From: Synechococcus sp. RS9909
GTDB lineage: Bacteria; Cyanobacteriota; Cyanobacteriia; PCC-6307; Cyanobiaceae
Assembly (NCBI RefSeq): GCF_014279595.1
Contig: NZ_CP047943.1
Span: forward strand, 248,001-312,000
DNA: 64,000 bases
Direction of reading: 5' to 3'
The notes beneath the pieces are model-generated. The model saw only the letters and a program-made list of their open reading frames with translations. It did not search any database and was not told the origin of the DNA. The translations under genes and the position numbers were made by a program. Shown in pieces: positions 51,377-60,892 of the stretch; positions within the stretch are counted from its first letter, which is position 1, and every line of letters begins with the position of its first letter.

Positions 51377-53572
51377 TCACACCGAGCTGATCGCCTCCAT
51401 GGCAATGGCGGCGATCGCCTGGTCGCTCGCTTTTGGGAGCTGCACATACTTGCCGCCGGCGGCTTCGGCCAGGTCCTTGCCCATGCCGCTGCCGATGAAC
51501 TTGCGCTCGGTGTCGATCACCAGCAGCTTGATGCCCAGCAGCCGGTAGCGGCTGGCAACATCCAACACCTCCTGTTTGAGGTCGGGCTTCTCATCACCCT
51601 CCAACTGGGGCTGGCCCAGAGACGTGCTCAAGGGCACATTGCCGCGGCCGTCGGTGATCGCCACCACCACCACCTGGCCGAGATCGCCCGTGGCCAGAGC
51701 ATTGGCTCCCACCCGGGCGGCCTGGGTGAGGCCATGGGCCAGCGGTGAGCCGCCGCCGCAGGGCATCGATTCCAGCCGCCGGCGGGCGGCGGTGATCGAG
51801 CGGGTGGGGGGCAGCAGCACCTCCGCCTGGTCGCCACGGAAAGGGATCAGGGCCACTTCGTCGCGGTTTTCGTAGGCCTCGGTGAGCAGGCGGATCACGG
51901 CGCCCTTGGCGCTCTGCATGCGGTTGAGCGCCATCGAGCCGCTGGCATCCACCAGGAAAATCACCAGGGCGCCGGCCTTGCGCTGCAGCAACTTGGCGCG
52001 CAGATCGGCCTCCTCCACGATCACGGTGCGCTCCGGCTGGCGTGCCCGGCGCGCTTTCTGGTACGGCGCCGCCGCGCGCAGGGTGGCATCGACGGCGATC
52101 CGGCGCACGGGGCCGCGGGGCAGCATTGGTTTCACGTAACGGCCGCGGCTGTCGCTGAACACCAGCGAACGGCTGCCGCTGCTGCCGCTTTGGCTCTTGG
52201 CGGCATTGAAGAGCAGCAGATCGGGATCGATCGCCACCGCTTCCGGATCGAGCATGAACTCCTCGGGCACCGAGGGCGGTGCTTGGTCGTCTGGGGAGTC
52301 GTCCTCCGGGCTGTCGTCCTGGTCCGGATCGTTGTCGTCGCTGCTGTCATCGCTGCTGTCGTCGTCGGGCGGGTCGCTCTCGTCCTCGCCGGATCCTTCC
52401 GGCGGTGGCGGTTGATTCTCCGGGTCCTGATCACCGGCCTCCGGTGGCGGCGGGCTCTGGTCCTGCGGCTGTTCGGGGGGAGGTGGCGGCTCCATCTGCT
52501 GATCCGGTGGCGGCAGCTGGGAGGCGCGCGGTGCGATCACCAGGGCCACGGCCACCTGCAGGTCATCGGCCTCCACCCGGTCGCGGCCGCTCAGGGCGGC
52601 ATGGGCCTTGGCGACGCGCACGGCATAGAGCTCGGAGCGGTGGCCCTCCACGCCGCCCCGAATCGCCTCGGTCACCAGGTATTCGATCTGTTCGCCGCCG
52701 ATCTGCACATCCGGCAGCCATTGGCGGGCCAGCAGCAGCTGGGTGGCGAGGGCATCGGTCTCCTCGCGCCAGCGCTCGGCGAAGCTGCGGCTGCACTGGC
52801 CGTGGGTCAGCACCGCTTCGGTGATCTCCACCCGTTGTTCGGTGCTCACCAGCTGATTGGCGGACAGGGCGATTGCAAAGCGATCGAGCAGGTGATCGCG
52901 CACCGTGCCCTCCTCCGGGTTGTAGGTGGCGATCAGCAGCGGCCGGCAGGGATGGCTGAGGCTGAGGCCCTCCCGCTCCACCTGGTTCACGCCGCTACCC
53001 ACCGCCGCCAACAGCAGATTGACGATGCCGTCATCGAGCAGGTTGAGCTCATCCACATAGAGCACGCCCCGGTGCGCCTCTGCCAGCAGGCCTGGTTGGA
53101 ACACGGCGTTGCCACTGGCCAGCGACGCGGTCACATCCACGGATCCCACGAGCCGATCTTCGGTGACGCCCAGGGGCACCTGCACGAACGGCGCCGGAAT
53201 CACCCGGGTGGGCATCAGGGCGTCGGAGCTCCTGTTGTCGGGATCGCCGCCGAGGGCGGTGATGCGTCGCCGGGCGTTGTCGTCCCAGTCGTCCGGCCTG
53301 GTGGGGTCGAGGTTGCGGCCGTGGCTCTGGGGGCCGTCGCCCCCCTCCACATCCAGCACCTCAATCGGTGGCAGCAGGGCGTGCAGGCCGCGGGCCAGCA
53401 CGGATTTGCCCGTGCCCCGGCCACCGGCGATGATCACGCCGCCCAGGCCGGGATCCACCGCCGCCAGCATCAGCGCAAGTTTGAGGGTGCCATGCCCGGT
53501 GATCGCCGCCAGCGGGAAGGCGCGGTTGGCCTGATCCTGGGCTGCCGTGCTGGCCACTCCGCTTGCCACCAT
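51377..53572 (-). CDS. chlD: magnesium chelatase subunit D
   Basis: Subunit of Mg-chelatase, which inserts Mg2+ into protoporphyrin IX for chlorophyll. The AAA+ domain has Walker A GGRGTGKS at residues 50-57 and Walker [13 protein letters not shown] long Pro- and Asp/Glu-rich linker (about residues 370-455) follows. The C-terminal von Willebrand A domain carries the MIDAS motif [11 protein letters not shown]. 731 residues, a full-length family member. Convergent with the MCE gene, 34 bases apart. Confidence 0.97.
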   Translation of the reverse strand: MVASGVASTAAQDQANRAFPLAAITGHGTLKLALMLAAVDPGLGGVIIAGGRGTGKSVLARGLHALLPPIEVLDVEGGDGPQSHGRNLDPTRPDDWDDNARRRITALGGDPDNRSSDALMPTRVIPAPFVQVPLGVTEDRLVGSVDVTASLASGNAVFQPGLLAEAHRGVLYVDELNLLDDGIVNLLLAAVGSGVNQVEREGLSLSHPCRPLLIATYNPEEGTVRDHLLDRFAIALSANQLVSTEQRVEITEAVLTHGQCSRSFAERWREETDALATQLLLARQWLPDVQIGGEQIEYLVTEAIRGGVEGHRSELYAVRVAKAHAALSGRDRVEADDLQVAVALVIAPRASQLPPPDQQMEPPPPPEQPQDQSPPPPEAGDQDPENQPPPPEGSGEDESDPPDDDSSDDSSDDNDPDQDDSPEDDSPDDQAPPSVPEEFMLDPEAVAIDPDLLLFNAAKSQSGSSGSRSLVFSDSRGRYVKPMLPRGPVRRIAVDATLRAAAPYQKARRARQPERTVIVEEADLRAKLLQRKAGALVIFLVDASGSMALNRMQSAKGAVIRLLTEAYENRDEVALIPFRGDQAEVLLPPTRSITAARRRLESMPCGGGSPLAHGLTQAARVGANALATGDLGQVVVVAITDGRGNVPLSTSLGQPQLEGDEKPDLKQEVLDVASRYRLLGIKLLVIDTERKFIGSGMGKDLAEAAGGKYVQLPKASDQAIAAIAMEAISSV

Positions 53573-53622
53573 TGATGCGTCCAGCGCTGTTCAGGTGGCT
53601 CAGTCTCGCTGATGCCCTGCGT

Positions 53623-53985
53623 TCAGAGTGCGTAAGGATGCAGCACGTCGCCCAGGCTGATCGGGAAGTCCCTGCTGTTGCGCGTGGCCAGGGTCAGGCC
53701 ATGGCAGCGGGCCGTCGCCAGGATGATCGCGTCGGGAGCTTTGAGGCCATGGCGCTGGCGGGCCTGCACGGATTCCCGAGCAACGTCGCTGTCCAGAGGG
53801 AGCCGCTCAAAGCAATCCAGCCAGGATTCCACTGCCCGGCTTTCCGCGGGGCGGCAGCCGACCAACACTTCGATCCAGGTGATCACGCTGACAGCGGGCT
53901 GCTGCTGCCGCTCAAGCCAGTCGCGTGCTGTGGCTTCACCTTTGAGAACGTCGATCAGCACATTGGTGTCGAGGAGCAGTCGCAT
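53623..53985 (-). CDS. vapC: VapC-type PIN-domain toxin (fifth TA pair)
   Basis: A 120-residue canonical PIN ribonuclease with the full acidic set D6 (LLLDTNVLIDVL), E39 (ITWIEVLVG), D85 (KAPDAIILATA) and D106 (TRNSRDF). It belongs to a more classical VapC subgroup than the two at the window start. The ATG at 53983-53985 overlaps the antitoxin stop (TGATG); an in-frame ATG 12 bases earlier lies inside the antitoxin gene. Confidence 0.9.
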   Translation of the reverse strand: MRLLLDTNVLIDVLKGEATARDWLERQQQPAVSVITWIEVLVGCRPAESRAVESWLDCFERLPLDSDVARESVQARQRHGLKAPDAIILATARCHGLTLATRNSRDFPISLGDVLHPYAL

Positions 53986-54203
53986 CAGCGTGTCCACTCC
54001 TGCCGCAACTCGGATTCGAGCGTGAGGGCATCGGTGTTGCGGTCGCGCCAGAGGCCGAACACATTGTCTGATCGGGGTTGCTGGTGTTGCAGCCAGAGGT
54101 GCAGCGCTTCGCGGATCGCTGCGGCGCGGGAGAGGCCCCGTTGACGGCAGTGGGCATCGAGCACAGCGCGTTCGTCCTCGGGGAGATCGATGATCGTGCG
54201 CAT
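53985..54203 (-). CDS. vapB: VapB-type ribbon-helix-helix antitoxin
   Basis: A 72-residue antitoxin starting MRTIIDLPEDERAVLDAHC, with a CopG-like helix pair (GLSRAAAIREALHLWLQ) and a toxin-binding tail ending RQEWTR. The ATG at 54201-54203 gives the family-typical start; the longer upstream frame has unlike composition. Coupled to the PIN toxin by one base. Confidence 0.86.
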   Translation of the reverse strand: MRTIIDLPEDERAVLDAHCRQRGLSRAAAIREALHLWLQHQQPRSDNVFGLWRDRNTDALTLESELRQEWTR

Positions 54204-54213
54204 GCAGGCAGCG

Positions 54214-54235
54214 TTATCAGATGTCGTCATCATAA
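54214..54235. promoter_or_regulatory. possible VapB operator (imperfect palindrome)
   Basis: The 22-base stretch holds TTATCAGATG and CATCATAA arms around TCGT, an imperfect inverted repeat 11 bases upstream of vapB and 30 bases upstream of the divergent folK start. It is AT-rich, unlike its surroundings. It is a candidate self-regulation site that could also affect folK. Confidence 0.3.
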
Positions 54236-54264
54236 GATTCAAGGTTTCTTCTGTCAGTTCGCGC

Positions 54265-54801
54265 GTGTCTGTTGCTTTGCGGGCCGCTGATCGTCCGCCC
54301 AGCGTCGGCAACGGCCTGGCGGTGGCCCTTGGGGCCAACCGGCCCAGTGCGGTTGGATCGCCCCGCGACACCCTTCTGGCAGTGCGGCCGCTGCTGGAAG
54401 AGCACGTGCGGGGCTGGGCTAGCCAAGATCCCTGCTTTCGCTGGTCATCCCTGCACGACACGGCACCCGTCGGGGGTCCTCCCGATCAGCCCTTCTACTG
54501 CAATGCGGTGCTGCTGGTGGAGGGGCTGAAGGCCTCGCCGAGCGGGAGCGCCGCTTTGGCGCTTCTGGATTCGCTTCAGGCGTTGGAACAGGCGTTTGGC
54601 CGTGACCGATCCCATGAGCAGCGCTGGGGCCCCCGCAGCCTCGATCTGGATCTGCTGTTTTGGGGTGAGCTGCGCCTGGAGCACCCGCGCCTGCTGCTGC
54701 CGCATCCGCGTCTGCATCTACGTGCCTTCGTGCTCGAGCCGCTGCTGGAGGCGATGGCTGGTTCCCGCACCCGTCATGCTGGTGCCGAGTCCTCCCCCTG
54801 A
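54265..54801 (+). CDS. folK: 2-amino-4-hydroxy-6-hydroxymethyldihydropteridine pyrophosphokinase
   Basis: Transfers pyrophosphate to the pterin in folate synthesis. The 178 residues contain LAVALGANRPS at the start, FYCNAVLLVEG, RWGPRSLDLDLLFWG (the metal/ATP-binding signature) and LPHPRLHLRAFVLEPLLE. The GTG at 54265 gives normal length; the earlier ATG at 54190 would overlap the antitoxin. The next gene starts four bases after the stop. Confidence 0.94.
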   Translation: MSVALRAADRPPSVGNGLAVALGANRPSAVGSPRDTLLAVRPLLEEHVRGWASQDPCFRWSSLHDTAPVGGPPDQPFYCNAVLLVEGLKASPSGSAALALLDSLQALEQAFGRDRSHEQRWGPRSLDLDLLFWGELRLEHPRLLLPHPRLHLRAFVLEPLLEAMAGSRTRHAGAESSP

Positions 54802-54805
54802 TGTG

Positions 54806-55366
54806 ATGGCATCCCTGCCGGCTTCCGAGCCCTGCGAGCTGCTCGAAACGCTCGAGACGGTGGAGGCCCGCAAAATCCGGTTTGAGCGCCAACGCATCAG
54901 GCTGCCGATGGGCGTGGAGGGCAGCTTCGGCATCATTCGCCATCCTGGCGCCTCCCTGGCGGTGCCGATCACGAACGAGGGCCAGGTGGTGGTGCTGCGT
55001 CAGTACCGCTTCGCCGTGCAGGCCCGCCTGCTGGAGTTCCCCGCCGGCACCCTGGAGACCGGGGAGGACCCCCTGGAATCGATGCAGCGGGAGCTCGGCG
55101 AGGAGGCGGGCTACAGCGCTGCCCGCTGGGATGCGCTGGGGCCGATGCTGCCCTGCCCCGGCTACTCCGATGAGGTGATCCATTGCTTCCTGGCCCGGGA
55201 ACTCACACCCCTGGAGCACCCGCCGGCCGGTGACGACGATGAAGATCTTGAGGTGCTGCACATGACTCCGGTGGAGCTGGATGCCCGCCTCGCCTCCGGC
55301 GAGGAGTGGCTCGATGGCAAGAGCGTCACCGCCTGGTTCCGCGCCAAGCAGCTTCTGGGTCTCTGA
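54806..55366 (+). CDS. NUDIX hydrolase, ADP-ribose pyrophosphatase type
   Basis: A 186-residue protein with the complete NUDIX box GTLETGEDPLESMQRELGEE, preceded by FPA and by VVLRQYRFAVQ, the arrangement of ADP-ribose pyrophosphatases (NudF-like), which split nucleoside diphosphate sugars. The ATG 54806 was chosen because sequence further upstream in this frame is the antisense-like alternative frame of folK. Probably cotranscribed with folK and the photolyase. Confidence 0.9.
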   Translation: MASLPASEPCELLETLETVEARKIRFERQRIRLPMGVEGSFGIIRHPGASLAVPITNEGQVVVLRQYRFAVQARLLEFPAGTLETGEDPLESMQRELGEEAGYSAARWDALGPMLPCPGYSDEVIHCFLARELTPLEHPPAGDDDEDLEVLHMTPVELDARLASGEEWLDGKSVTAWFRAKQLLGL

Positions 55367-55377
55367 TCAGCTCGGCC

Positions 55378-56859
55378 ATGAACGCTCTCCGCACCCTCTT
55401 CTGGCATCGCCGCGATCTGCGTCTGGCCGATAACACCGGTCTGCAGGCGGCTGTCGGCCTCGGCCCCGCCGTCACGGGGGTGGTTGTGCTCGATCCGGCG
55501 ATCCTCTCGCCGCCGCCGCACTTGCCGCCGATGGCGCCGGCCCGGCTCTGGTTTCTGGTGGAGAGCCTGATCGAGCTGCAGCAGCGCTGGCGTGAGGCCG
55601 GCAGCCGTTTGTTGGTGGTGGCCGGCGATCCCGCCACCGTGCTGCCCCGGCTGGCCAGCCTGCTTGATGCGCCTGCGGTGGTGTGGAGCCGTGATGTGGA
55701 GCCCTATGCGCGCGAGCGCGACCGGGCGGTGGCCAGAGCGTTGCAGGCCGATGGCCGCAAGGTGCTGGTCGACTGGGACCAGCTCCTGGTGAATCCGGAG
55801 CTGCTCAAGACCGGCGGCGGTGATCCCTACCGGGTGTATGGGCCGTTTCTGCGCAACTGGCGCGGCCAGGTGGAACGCAGCGAGCCCAGCACGGTGGCGT
55901 CTCCCAGTGGATTGATCGATCTTGAGCCGGAGACGCTTGCGCTGATCAGCAGCGGCGAGGGGGAGCTGGGTCGTTTGTGCCTGGAGGGTCAGCGGCAACT
56001 GGAGCACTTGCGCGCCGCCCATGGCTTTGCGGGCATTGAGCTTTGCCCCTGCCGGCCTGGAGAGGCCGCGGCGGCGGAACAGCTGGCCACGTTTGTGGCT
56101 GGCCCGTTGATGGCCTACGAACCCGACCGCAACGTTCCGAGTGTGGTGGGTACGTCGTCTCTGAGCGCTGCGCTGAGTGTGGGCACCCTGAGCCCCCGTC
56201 AGGCCTGGTGCGCCGCTCAGGAGGTGAAGCAGTGCGTGCGCAGTGATGAACAGCTCCAGGCGATCACGGTGTGGGAGCAGGAGCTGGGCTGGCGTGAGTT
56301 CTATCAACAGGCGTTGTTTCATTTCCCTGAGCTGGCGGATGGCCCTTACCGGCCGCAATGGCGCCGCTTCCCCTGGGAGAACAACGACGACTGGTTCGAC
56401 TTCTGGAAGGATGGCCAGACCGGCATGCCGATCATCGACGCGGCGATGCGCCAGCTGAATCAAACCGGCTGGATGCACAACCGCTGCCGCATGATCGTGG
56501 CGTCGTATCTGGTGAAGGATCTGATCTGCGACTGGCGCTGGGGCGAGCGCGCCTTCATGGAGCTGGAGGTGGATGGCGATCTGGCCGCCAACAACGGCGG
56601 CTGGCAATGGAGCGCCAGCAGTGGCATGGACCCCAAGCCACTGAGGATCTTCAACCCGGCCACCCAGGCCTCAAAATTCGATGCGGAAGGGGAGTACATC
56701 CGCCGCTGGTTACCGGAGCTCCGCCACGTCAACACCAACGATCTGTTGAGTGGTGAGATCCCTGCTCTGGAGCGACGCGGCTATCCCGAGCCGTTGGTGA
56801 ACCACAAAAGCCAGCAGGCGCGCTTCAAGGCGCTTTACGCCACCATCCGCTCCACTTGA
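55378..56859 (+). CDS. phrA: deoxyribodipyrimidine (CPD) photolyase, class I
   Basis: Light-driven repair of cyclobutane pyrimidine dimers. 493 residues: an N-terminal antenna-binding alpha/beta domain (LFWHRRDLRLADNTGL), a linker, then the FAD domain with WEQELGWREFYQQ, GQTGMPIIDAAMRQL, GWMHNRCRMIVASYLVKD, GERAFMELEVDGDLAANNGGWQWSASSG and RIFNPATQASKFD. Trp residues for electron transfer are present (WREF, WMHNR, WQWSAS). It ends overlapping the convergent aminotransferase gene by 25 bases. A second photolyase-like pair lies 2 kb on. Confidence 0.96.
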   Translation: MNALRTLFWHRRDLRLADNTGLQAAVGLGPAVTGVVVLDPAILSPPPHLPPMAPARLWFLVESLIELQQRWREAGSRLLVVAGDPATVLPRLASLLDAPAVVWSRDVEPYARERDRAVARALQADGRKVLVDWDQLLVNPELLKTGGGDPYRVYGPFLRNWRGQVERSEPSTVASPSGLIDLEPETLALISSGEGELGRLCLEGQRQLEHLRAAHGFAGIELCPCRPGEAAAAEQLATFVAGPLMAYEPDRNVPSVVGTSSLSAALSVGTLSPRQAWCAAQEVKQCVRSDEQLQAITVWEQELGWREFYQQALFHFPELADGPYRPQWRRFPWENNDDWFDFWKDGQTGMPIIDAAMRQLNQTGWMHNRCRMIVASYLVKDLICDWRWGERAFMELEVDGDLAANNGGWQWSASSGMDPKPLRIFNPATQASKFDAEGEYIRRWLPELRHVNTNDLLSGEIPALERRGYPEPLVNHKSQQARFKALYATIRST

Positions 56860-58052
56860 GCAGTGCGGGCCAGCAGGGTTCGCAACACGGCAATCACCTG
56901 ATCCTGCTGCTCCAGGGACAGTTCCGGGAAGATCGGCAGGCTCAGCACCTCGCTGCAGAGTTGTTCGGTGACCGGCAGGCTGCCGGGGGCCGGCTGCTGG
57001 TCGGCGTAGGCCGGTTGACGGTGGATCGGGATCGGGTAATAGATGATCGTGCTGACGCCCTGCTCCTGCAGGCTCTGCTTCAGCCAGTCACGGCAGCGGC
57101 TGCTGGGTAATCCGAAGCCACTGGCTGGGTCGTCGCACCGGCCGGCGCAATGGGGCTGGTTCTCGGGGCAGAGGCGCACGCGCACCACGAACTGGTTCCA
57201 ACCATGGCCGACTGCAGCGGCAGAGGCAGGGTGGGGGAGTTGCAGGCCCGGCAGACCTTCCAGGGCCTCCTGATAGCGGCTGGCGATGGCACGGCGCTTC
57301 TCGACCCAATCGCCCAGATGGGGCAGTTTCACGTTGAGAACGGCGGCCTGCAGGGCATCGAGGCGGCTGTTGTAACCCAGCGCGGTGTGCAGATAGCGCC
57401 TGGGCATGCCGTGCACCGCCAGTTGGCGCATGCGTTGGGCCAGCTCCGCATCACGGCAGGTGACGGCGCCGCCATCACCGGCGCCTCCCAGATTCTTGGT
57501 GGGGAAGAAGCTGAAGCAGCCCACATCGCCCCAGCTCCCCACGGCCTGGCCGTTCCAGCTGGCGCCGGTGGCCTGGGCGCAGTCCTCTACCACCTTGAGG
57601 TCATGGCGCCGGGCGATCGCCATCAGCTGATCCATGTCCACCGGGCGGCCGAACAGGTGAACGGGAATGAGGGCCCGGGTGGCGGGGGTGATCGCCGCTT
57701 CGATCTGATTGAGGTCGATCAGATAGGTGGCGGGATCCACATCCACAAACACCGGGGTGGCGCCCACGGCGCTGATCGCTTCGGCTGTGGCAAAGAAGCT
57801 GAAGGAGGCGGTGATCACCTGATCGCCGGGTCCGATGCCCAGGCCCCGCAGCGCCAGAATCAGGGCATCGGTGCCACTGTTGCAGCCCACGGCGTGGGGC
57901 GTGCCGACGCTGGTGGCAAACCGTTCCTCGAAGCGTTGAATTTCGCCGCCGCCGATGTATTGACCACTGCGCAGCACCCGCAACACGGCATCGTCGAGCT
58001 CCGGCCCCAGATCGGCGAGCTGCTGACTGAGACTGAAGGGAGGCACCTGCAT
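56835..58052 (-). CDS. DegT/DnrJ/EryC1-family sugar aminotransferase
   Basis: A PLP enzyme of 405 residues that typically aminates a keto-sugar nucleotide for surface glycans. Visible features: SGQYIGGGEIQRFE, GCNSGTDALILALRGLGIGPGDQVI, VFVDVDPATYLIDLNQIEAAI, VVEDCAQATGASW with the cofactor-binding Asp, and CFSFFPTKNLGGAGDGGAV with the PLP-lysine (K in PTKNL). The ATG at 58050-58052 (MQVPPFSLSQQL) has AAGG about eight bases upstream. Earlier ATGs at 58115, 58094 and 58088 would encroach on the divergent lipoprotein promoter. Confidence 0.92.
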   Translation of the reverse strand: MQVPPFSLSQQLADLGPELDDAVLRVLRSGQYIGGGEIQRFEERFATSVGTPHAVGCNSGTDALILALRGLGIGPGDQVITASFSFFATAEAISAVGATPVFVDVDPATYLIDLNQIEAAITPATRALIPVHLFGRPVDMDQLMAIARRHDLKVVEDCAQATGASWNGQAVGSWGDVGCFSFFPTKNLGGAGDGGAVTCRDAELAQRMRQLAVHGMPRRYLHTALGYNSRLDALQAAVLNVKLPHLGDWVEKRRAIASRYQEALEGLPGLQLPHPASAAAVGHGWNQFVVRVRLCPENQPHCAGRCDDPASGFGLPSSRCRDWLKQSLQEQGVSTIIYYPIPIHRQPAYADQQPAPGSLPVTEQLCSEVLSLPIFPELSLEQQDQVIAVLRTLLARTAQVERMVA

Positions 58053-58124
58053 GCCGGGCACCTTAGGCCGGGTTGCGACGCCAGCCATCACCATGGTGGA
58101 GCGTGAGAGGTCCATCGTTCCGTG

Positions 58125-58676
58125 ATGACGCGTTGTCGGACTGCAGCACGGGCTCTGGTGCTGGTCAGCGGACTGTTGGCTGGGCTGTTGAGCGGTTGCA
58201 TACCGGGCCAGCAGAAACCGAGCTGGAGGATCGTTCCCCTGCAGCGCAGCCAGCCCCATGACGGCCTCGGCGTGGTGAGCCAGCCGGATGGCTATGGCGT
58301 GCACCTCTACCTCGAAACCGACACCAGCGACCCGGCGATCTGCAAGCCGCGCTGGCTGGCGAGTCCGGCGCGGTTGTTCAACGGCAATGGCACCGCTCCC
58401 TTCTCATCGGGATTGGCCTCCCAACAGGAATTTTTTGCTGTTGTGCAGCGCCGCGACGTGCGCGAGGCGCTGAAGCGCGAGCTGGAAGCGCTCTGCAAAG
58501 CCCGTGCTCCCCAGGCCCGCTGGCAGTGGCAGGACCCTCCCACCAAGGCGTCGGAGGTCAGGCCCGTGCGCCTTCCCGCCTGGGAGGGGGAGGATCTGCT
58601 CACCGACCCGAGCGAGGAGCGTCGCCGCCAGGAGGCCCTGCTGCAGGGTGATCGGCTCAATGCGGATCAGCCCTGA
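58125..58676 (+). CDS. putative lipoprotein of unknown function
   Basis: A 183-residue protein with a lipoprotein signal peptide (MTRCRTAARALVLVSG..., lipobox LLSGC, Cys25). The mature part (DGYGVHLYLETDTSDPAICKPRWL, FFAVVQRRDVREALKRELEALC) is not a family I recognise. A GTG three bases upstream is an alternative start. Its end overlaps the convergent photolyase-like gene by 20 bases. Confidence 0.78.
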   Translation: MTRCRTAARALVLVSGLLAGLLSGCIPGQQKPSWRIVPLQRSQPHDGLGVVSQPDGYGVHLYLETDTSDPAICKPRWLASPARLFNGNGTAPFSSGLASQQEFFAVVQRRDVREALKRELEALCKARAPQARWQWQDPPTKASEVRPVRLPAWEGEDLLTDPSEERRRQEALLQGDRLNADQP

Positions 58677-59100
58677 AGCCTTCCCACACGATCGGCTCCG
58701 CTTCGCGCCAATAGCGGCTGAACCGTCCCAGCCGGGGCGGCCGCGGCAAGCGCACGAACGGTTCAGGTTCCAACAACCGCACCGGCAGCTCACGGTCGAT
58801 CGCCGCCGCGATGCCTTGCAGCCGGGGATCCACCGCTTCACTGGTGATCACGCCATCGGCGCCGTGGCGCCGCGCAAAGCCGATCACCTCGGTGGCCACA
58901 TCGCCGCTGCGGATGCTCACGGGCAGGGCCAGAGCGCATTCGTAGAGAAAGCCCAGGCGTTTGCGGCTGATGTGCTGCTCGCGGATCCAGCGGCTGTCAA
59001 ACACGAACAATGCTGGCGCTCCAGGAGAATCCTCCAGAGCGGGATTGCTGGGGCCAAGCGCTTCCTCATGAATCCAGAGGATCGGCTGTCGGAGCTCCAT
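58657..59100 (-). CDS. photolyase/cryptochrome N-terminal (antenna) domain as a separate protein
   Basis: A 147-residue protein resembling only the N-terminal Rossmann-like domain of photolyases: ILWIHEEALGPSNPAL, PALFVFDSRWI, RKRLGFLYECALALPVSIRSGD, and HGADGVITSEAVDPRL. It is the second gene of a pair; its ATG overlaps the stop of the FAD-domain gene (TGATG). It probably associates with that protein to rebuild a photolyase or cryptochrome. Confidence 0.75.
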   Translation of the reverse strand: MELRQPILWIHEEALGPSNPALEDSPGAPALFVFDSRWIREQHISRKRLGFLYECALALPVSIRSGDVATEVIGFARRHGADGVITSEAVDPRLQGIAAAIDRELPVRLLEPEPFVRLPRPPRLGRFSRYWREAEPIVWEGFRADPH

Positions 59101-59978
59101 CAGCGACGCCTCCGTGCGGTCACGGCCCGCACAGACCTGGGGGCGGCGAACAACTGCTGCTCCAGCTGCTCGTAGCTGCCGTCAAAGGGGCATTGGGCTG
59201 CACTGGCACAGTCGCGGCAGAAACGCCCGTTGCTGTAACGCTCCAGATTGTCGCGATTGAAAAAGTAAGGCTTGTGGCTGAAGCTGCTGGCCACCCACTG
59301 CCAGCTCAGGTGATTGCTGGCGGGGTCGCCATCGAGCAGGTGCTCGAGGAACCAGTCGGCGCCGGCCTTCCAGTGGACGCGTCGCCAATGCACCACATAG
59401 GCGGCCAGCCACATCCGGGCGTGGTTGTGCAGCCAACCGCTGTGCACCAGTTCCGCCCGGAATGCATCGATGCAGGCCAGTCCGGTGCGGCCATCCCGGA
59501 TGTCTTCAGGAAGTTCCACGCGGTAGCTGGCGGGGTCATGGCCGGTTTTGAGCTCCTCCTGGCTGTCGTGGATGCGATCGCCGAGGGCTTGCCACATCCG
59601 CTGCCAGAAATCCCGCCAGCCCAGTTCATTGATCAATTTGGCGCCGTCATCGCGGCTCTGCCCTCGCTTCTGCAACTGCAGGAACACGGCATCGCGTACC
59701 TCCGCCAGGGAGAGCACGCCATGACGAATCCAGGGGGAGAGCCGGGTCACGGCGCCGTCCAGGTGGTTGCGACTGCGGCCATAGCGCTTCGGCTCCAGCT
59801 GCTGCAGCTGGGCCGCCGCCGCTCGGCGGCCGCCCTGGATTGGGCTCAGCGGCCCCTCGGCCTCCGGGAACGTGGCCGCGAGCAGTTGCTCCAGAGCGTC
59901 TCGATTGGGCAGATCGCGCGGCAAGTCTCCGGGCTGCGCCGGCCAGGGCAGGGGCGGAGAACTTGGCAGGGGTGGCAC
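59100..59978 (-). CDS. photolyase/cryptochrome FAD-binding domain as a separate protein
   Basis: A 292-residue protein matching the C-terminal FAD domain of photolyases: RYGRSRNHLDGAVTRLSPWIRHG, INELGWRDFWQRMW, RTGLACIDAFRAELVHSGWLHNHARMW and NHLSWQWVASSFSHKPYFFNRDNLERYS. The C-terminus carries FCRDCASAAQCPF, three Cys that might ligate an iron-sulfur cluster. The start is uncertain: GTG 59976-59978 is used, and GTGs at 60033-60041 are possible. The antenna domain follows as a separate gene, in the reverse of the usual domain order. Confidence 0.8.
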   Translation of the reverse strand: MPPLPSSPPLPWPAQPGDLPRDLPNRDALEQLLAATFPEAEGPLSPIQGGRRAAAAQLQQLEPKRYGRSRNHLDGAVTRLSPWIRHGVLSLAEVRDAVFLQLQKRGQSRDDGAKLINELGWRDFWQRMWQALGDRIHDSQEELKTGHDPASYRVELPEDIRDGRTGLACIDAFRAELVHSGWLHNHARMWLAAYVVHWRRVHWKAGADWFLEHLLDGDPASNHLSWQWVASSFSHKPYFFNRDNLERYSNGRFCRDCASAAQCPFDGSYEQLEQQLFAAPRSVRAVTARRRR

Positions 59979-60054
59979 CGACGCGTGGGGGCAGGGGCCG
60001 TCATCCTGACGGTGATGGGAGAGAATCGCCCCCACAGACACCACCGCCGGTCCG

Positions 60055-60837
60055 ATGCTTCTCGATCTCACGGGCAAGAAGATCCTCGTTACCGGCATTG
60101 CCAACAACAAATCGATCGCCTGGGGCATCGCCCAGCAGCTCCGGGCGGCCGGGGCCGAACTGGGTATCACCTACCTCCCCGACGAGAAGGGCCGTTTCGA
60201 AGCCAAGGTGCGTGATCTGACCGCACCCCTGGAGCCCAGCCTGTTTCTGCCCCTGAATGTGCAGGACGCGGCCCAGATGGAAGCGGTGTTCGCCGAGATC
60301 AAGCAGACCTGGGGCGTGCTCGATGGTCTGGTGCACTGCCTCGCCTTTGCCGGCAAGGAGGAGCTGATCGGCGACTACAGCGCCACCACTGCCGAGGGTT
60401 TTGCCCGGGCCCTGGAGATCAGCGCCTATTCCCTTGCCCCCCTCTGCCGCCACGCCAAGCCCCTGTTCAGCGAGAAGGCCGGCGTGGTCACCCTCACCTA
60501 TCTCGGCGCTGAGCGGGCGATCCCTAACTACAACGTGATGGGTGTGGCGAAGGCGGCCCTGGAAGCCTCGGTGCGTTACCTCTCCGCCGAGCTGGGCCCG
60601 GAAAAGCAGGTGCGGGTCAACGCGATCAGCGCCGGCCCGATCCGCACCCTCGCCAGCTCGGCCATCGGCGGCATCCTCGACATGATCCACAACGTGGAGG
60701 AGAAAGCGCCCCTGCGCCGCACCGTCACCCAGACCGAGGTGGGCAACACCGCCGCCTTCCTGCTCAGCGAGCTCTCGAGTGGTATCTCCGGCCAGACGAT
60801 CTACGTGGATGCGGGCTACTGCATCAACGGGATGTGA
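60055..60837 (+). CDS. fabI: enoyl-[acyl-carrier-protein] reductase (NADH)
   Basis: Last reduction step of fatty-acid elongation. 260 residues of the FabI type: VTGIANNKSIAWGIAQQL (NAD site), LVHCLAFAGKEEL, YLGAERAIPNYNVMGVAKAAL with the catalytic Tyr-x6-Lys, and RVNAISAGPIRTLASSAI. Complete; divergent from the split photolyase pair. Confidence 0.97.
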   Translation: MLLDLTGKKILVTGIANNKSIAWGIAQQLRAAGAELGITYLPDEKGRFEAKVRDLTAPLEPSLFLPLNVQDAAQMEAVFAEIKQTWGVLDGLVHCLAFAGKEELIGDYSATTAEGFARALEISAYSLAPLCRHAKPLFSEKAGVVTLTYLGAERAIPNYNVMGVAKAALEASVRYLSAELGPEKQVRVNAISAGPIRTLASSAIGGILDMIHNVEEKAPLRRTVTQTEVGNTAAFLLSELSSGISGQTIYVDAGYCINGM

Positions 60838-60892
60838 GTCCGGCATGATCGGTTGGTTCTGACTGAGTCAGCGCTTCGGGCGCCAGCTAGCC

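Noticed and set aside
60838-60892. Small GCGC/TTCGG/GCGC hairpin after fabI as a terminator
   Set aside because: The stem is only four base pairs and no T-run follows; fabI and hisB could still be cotranscribed.
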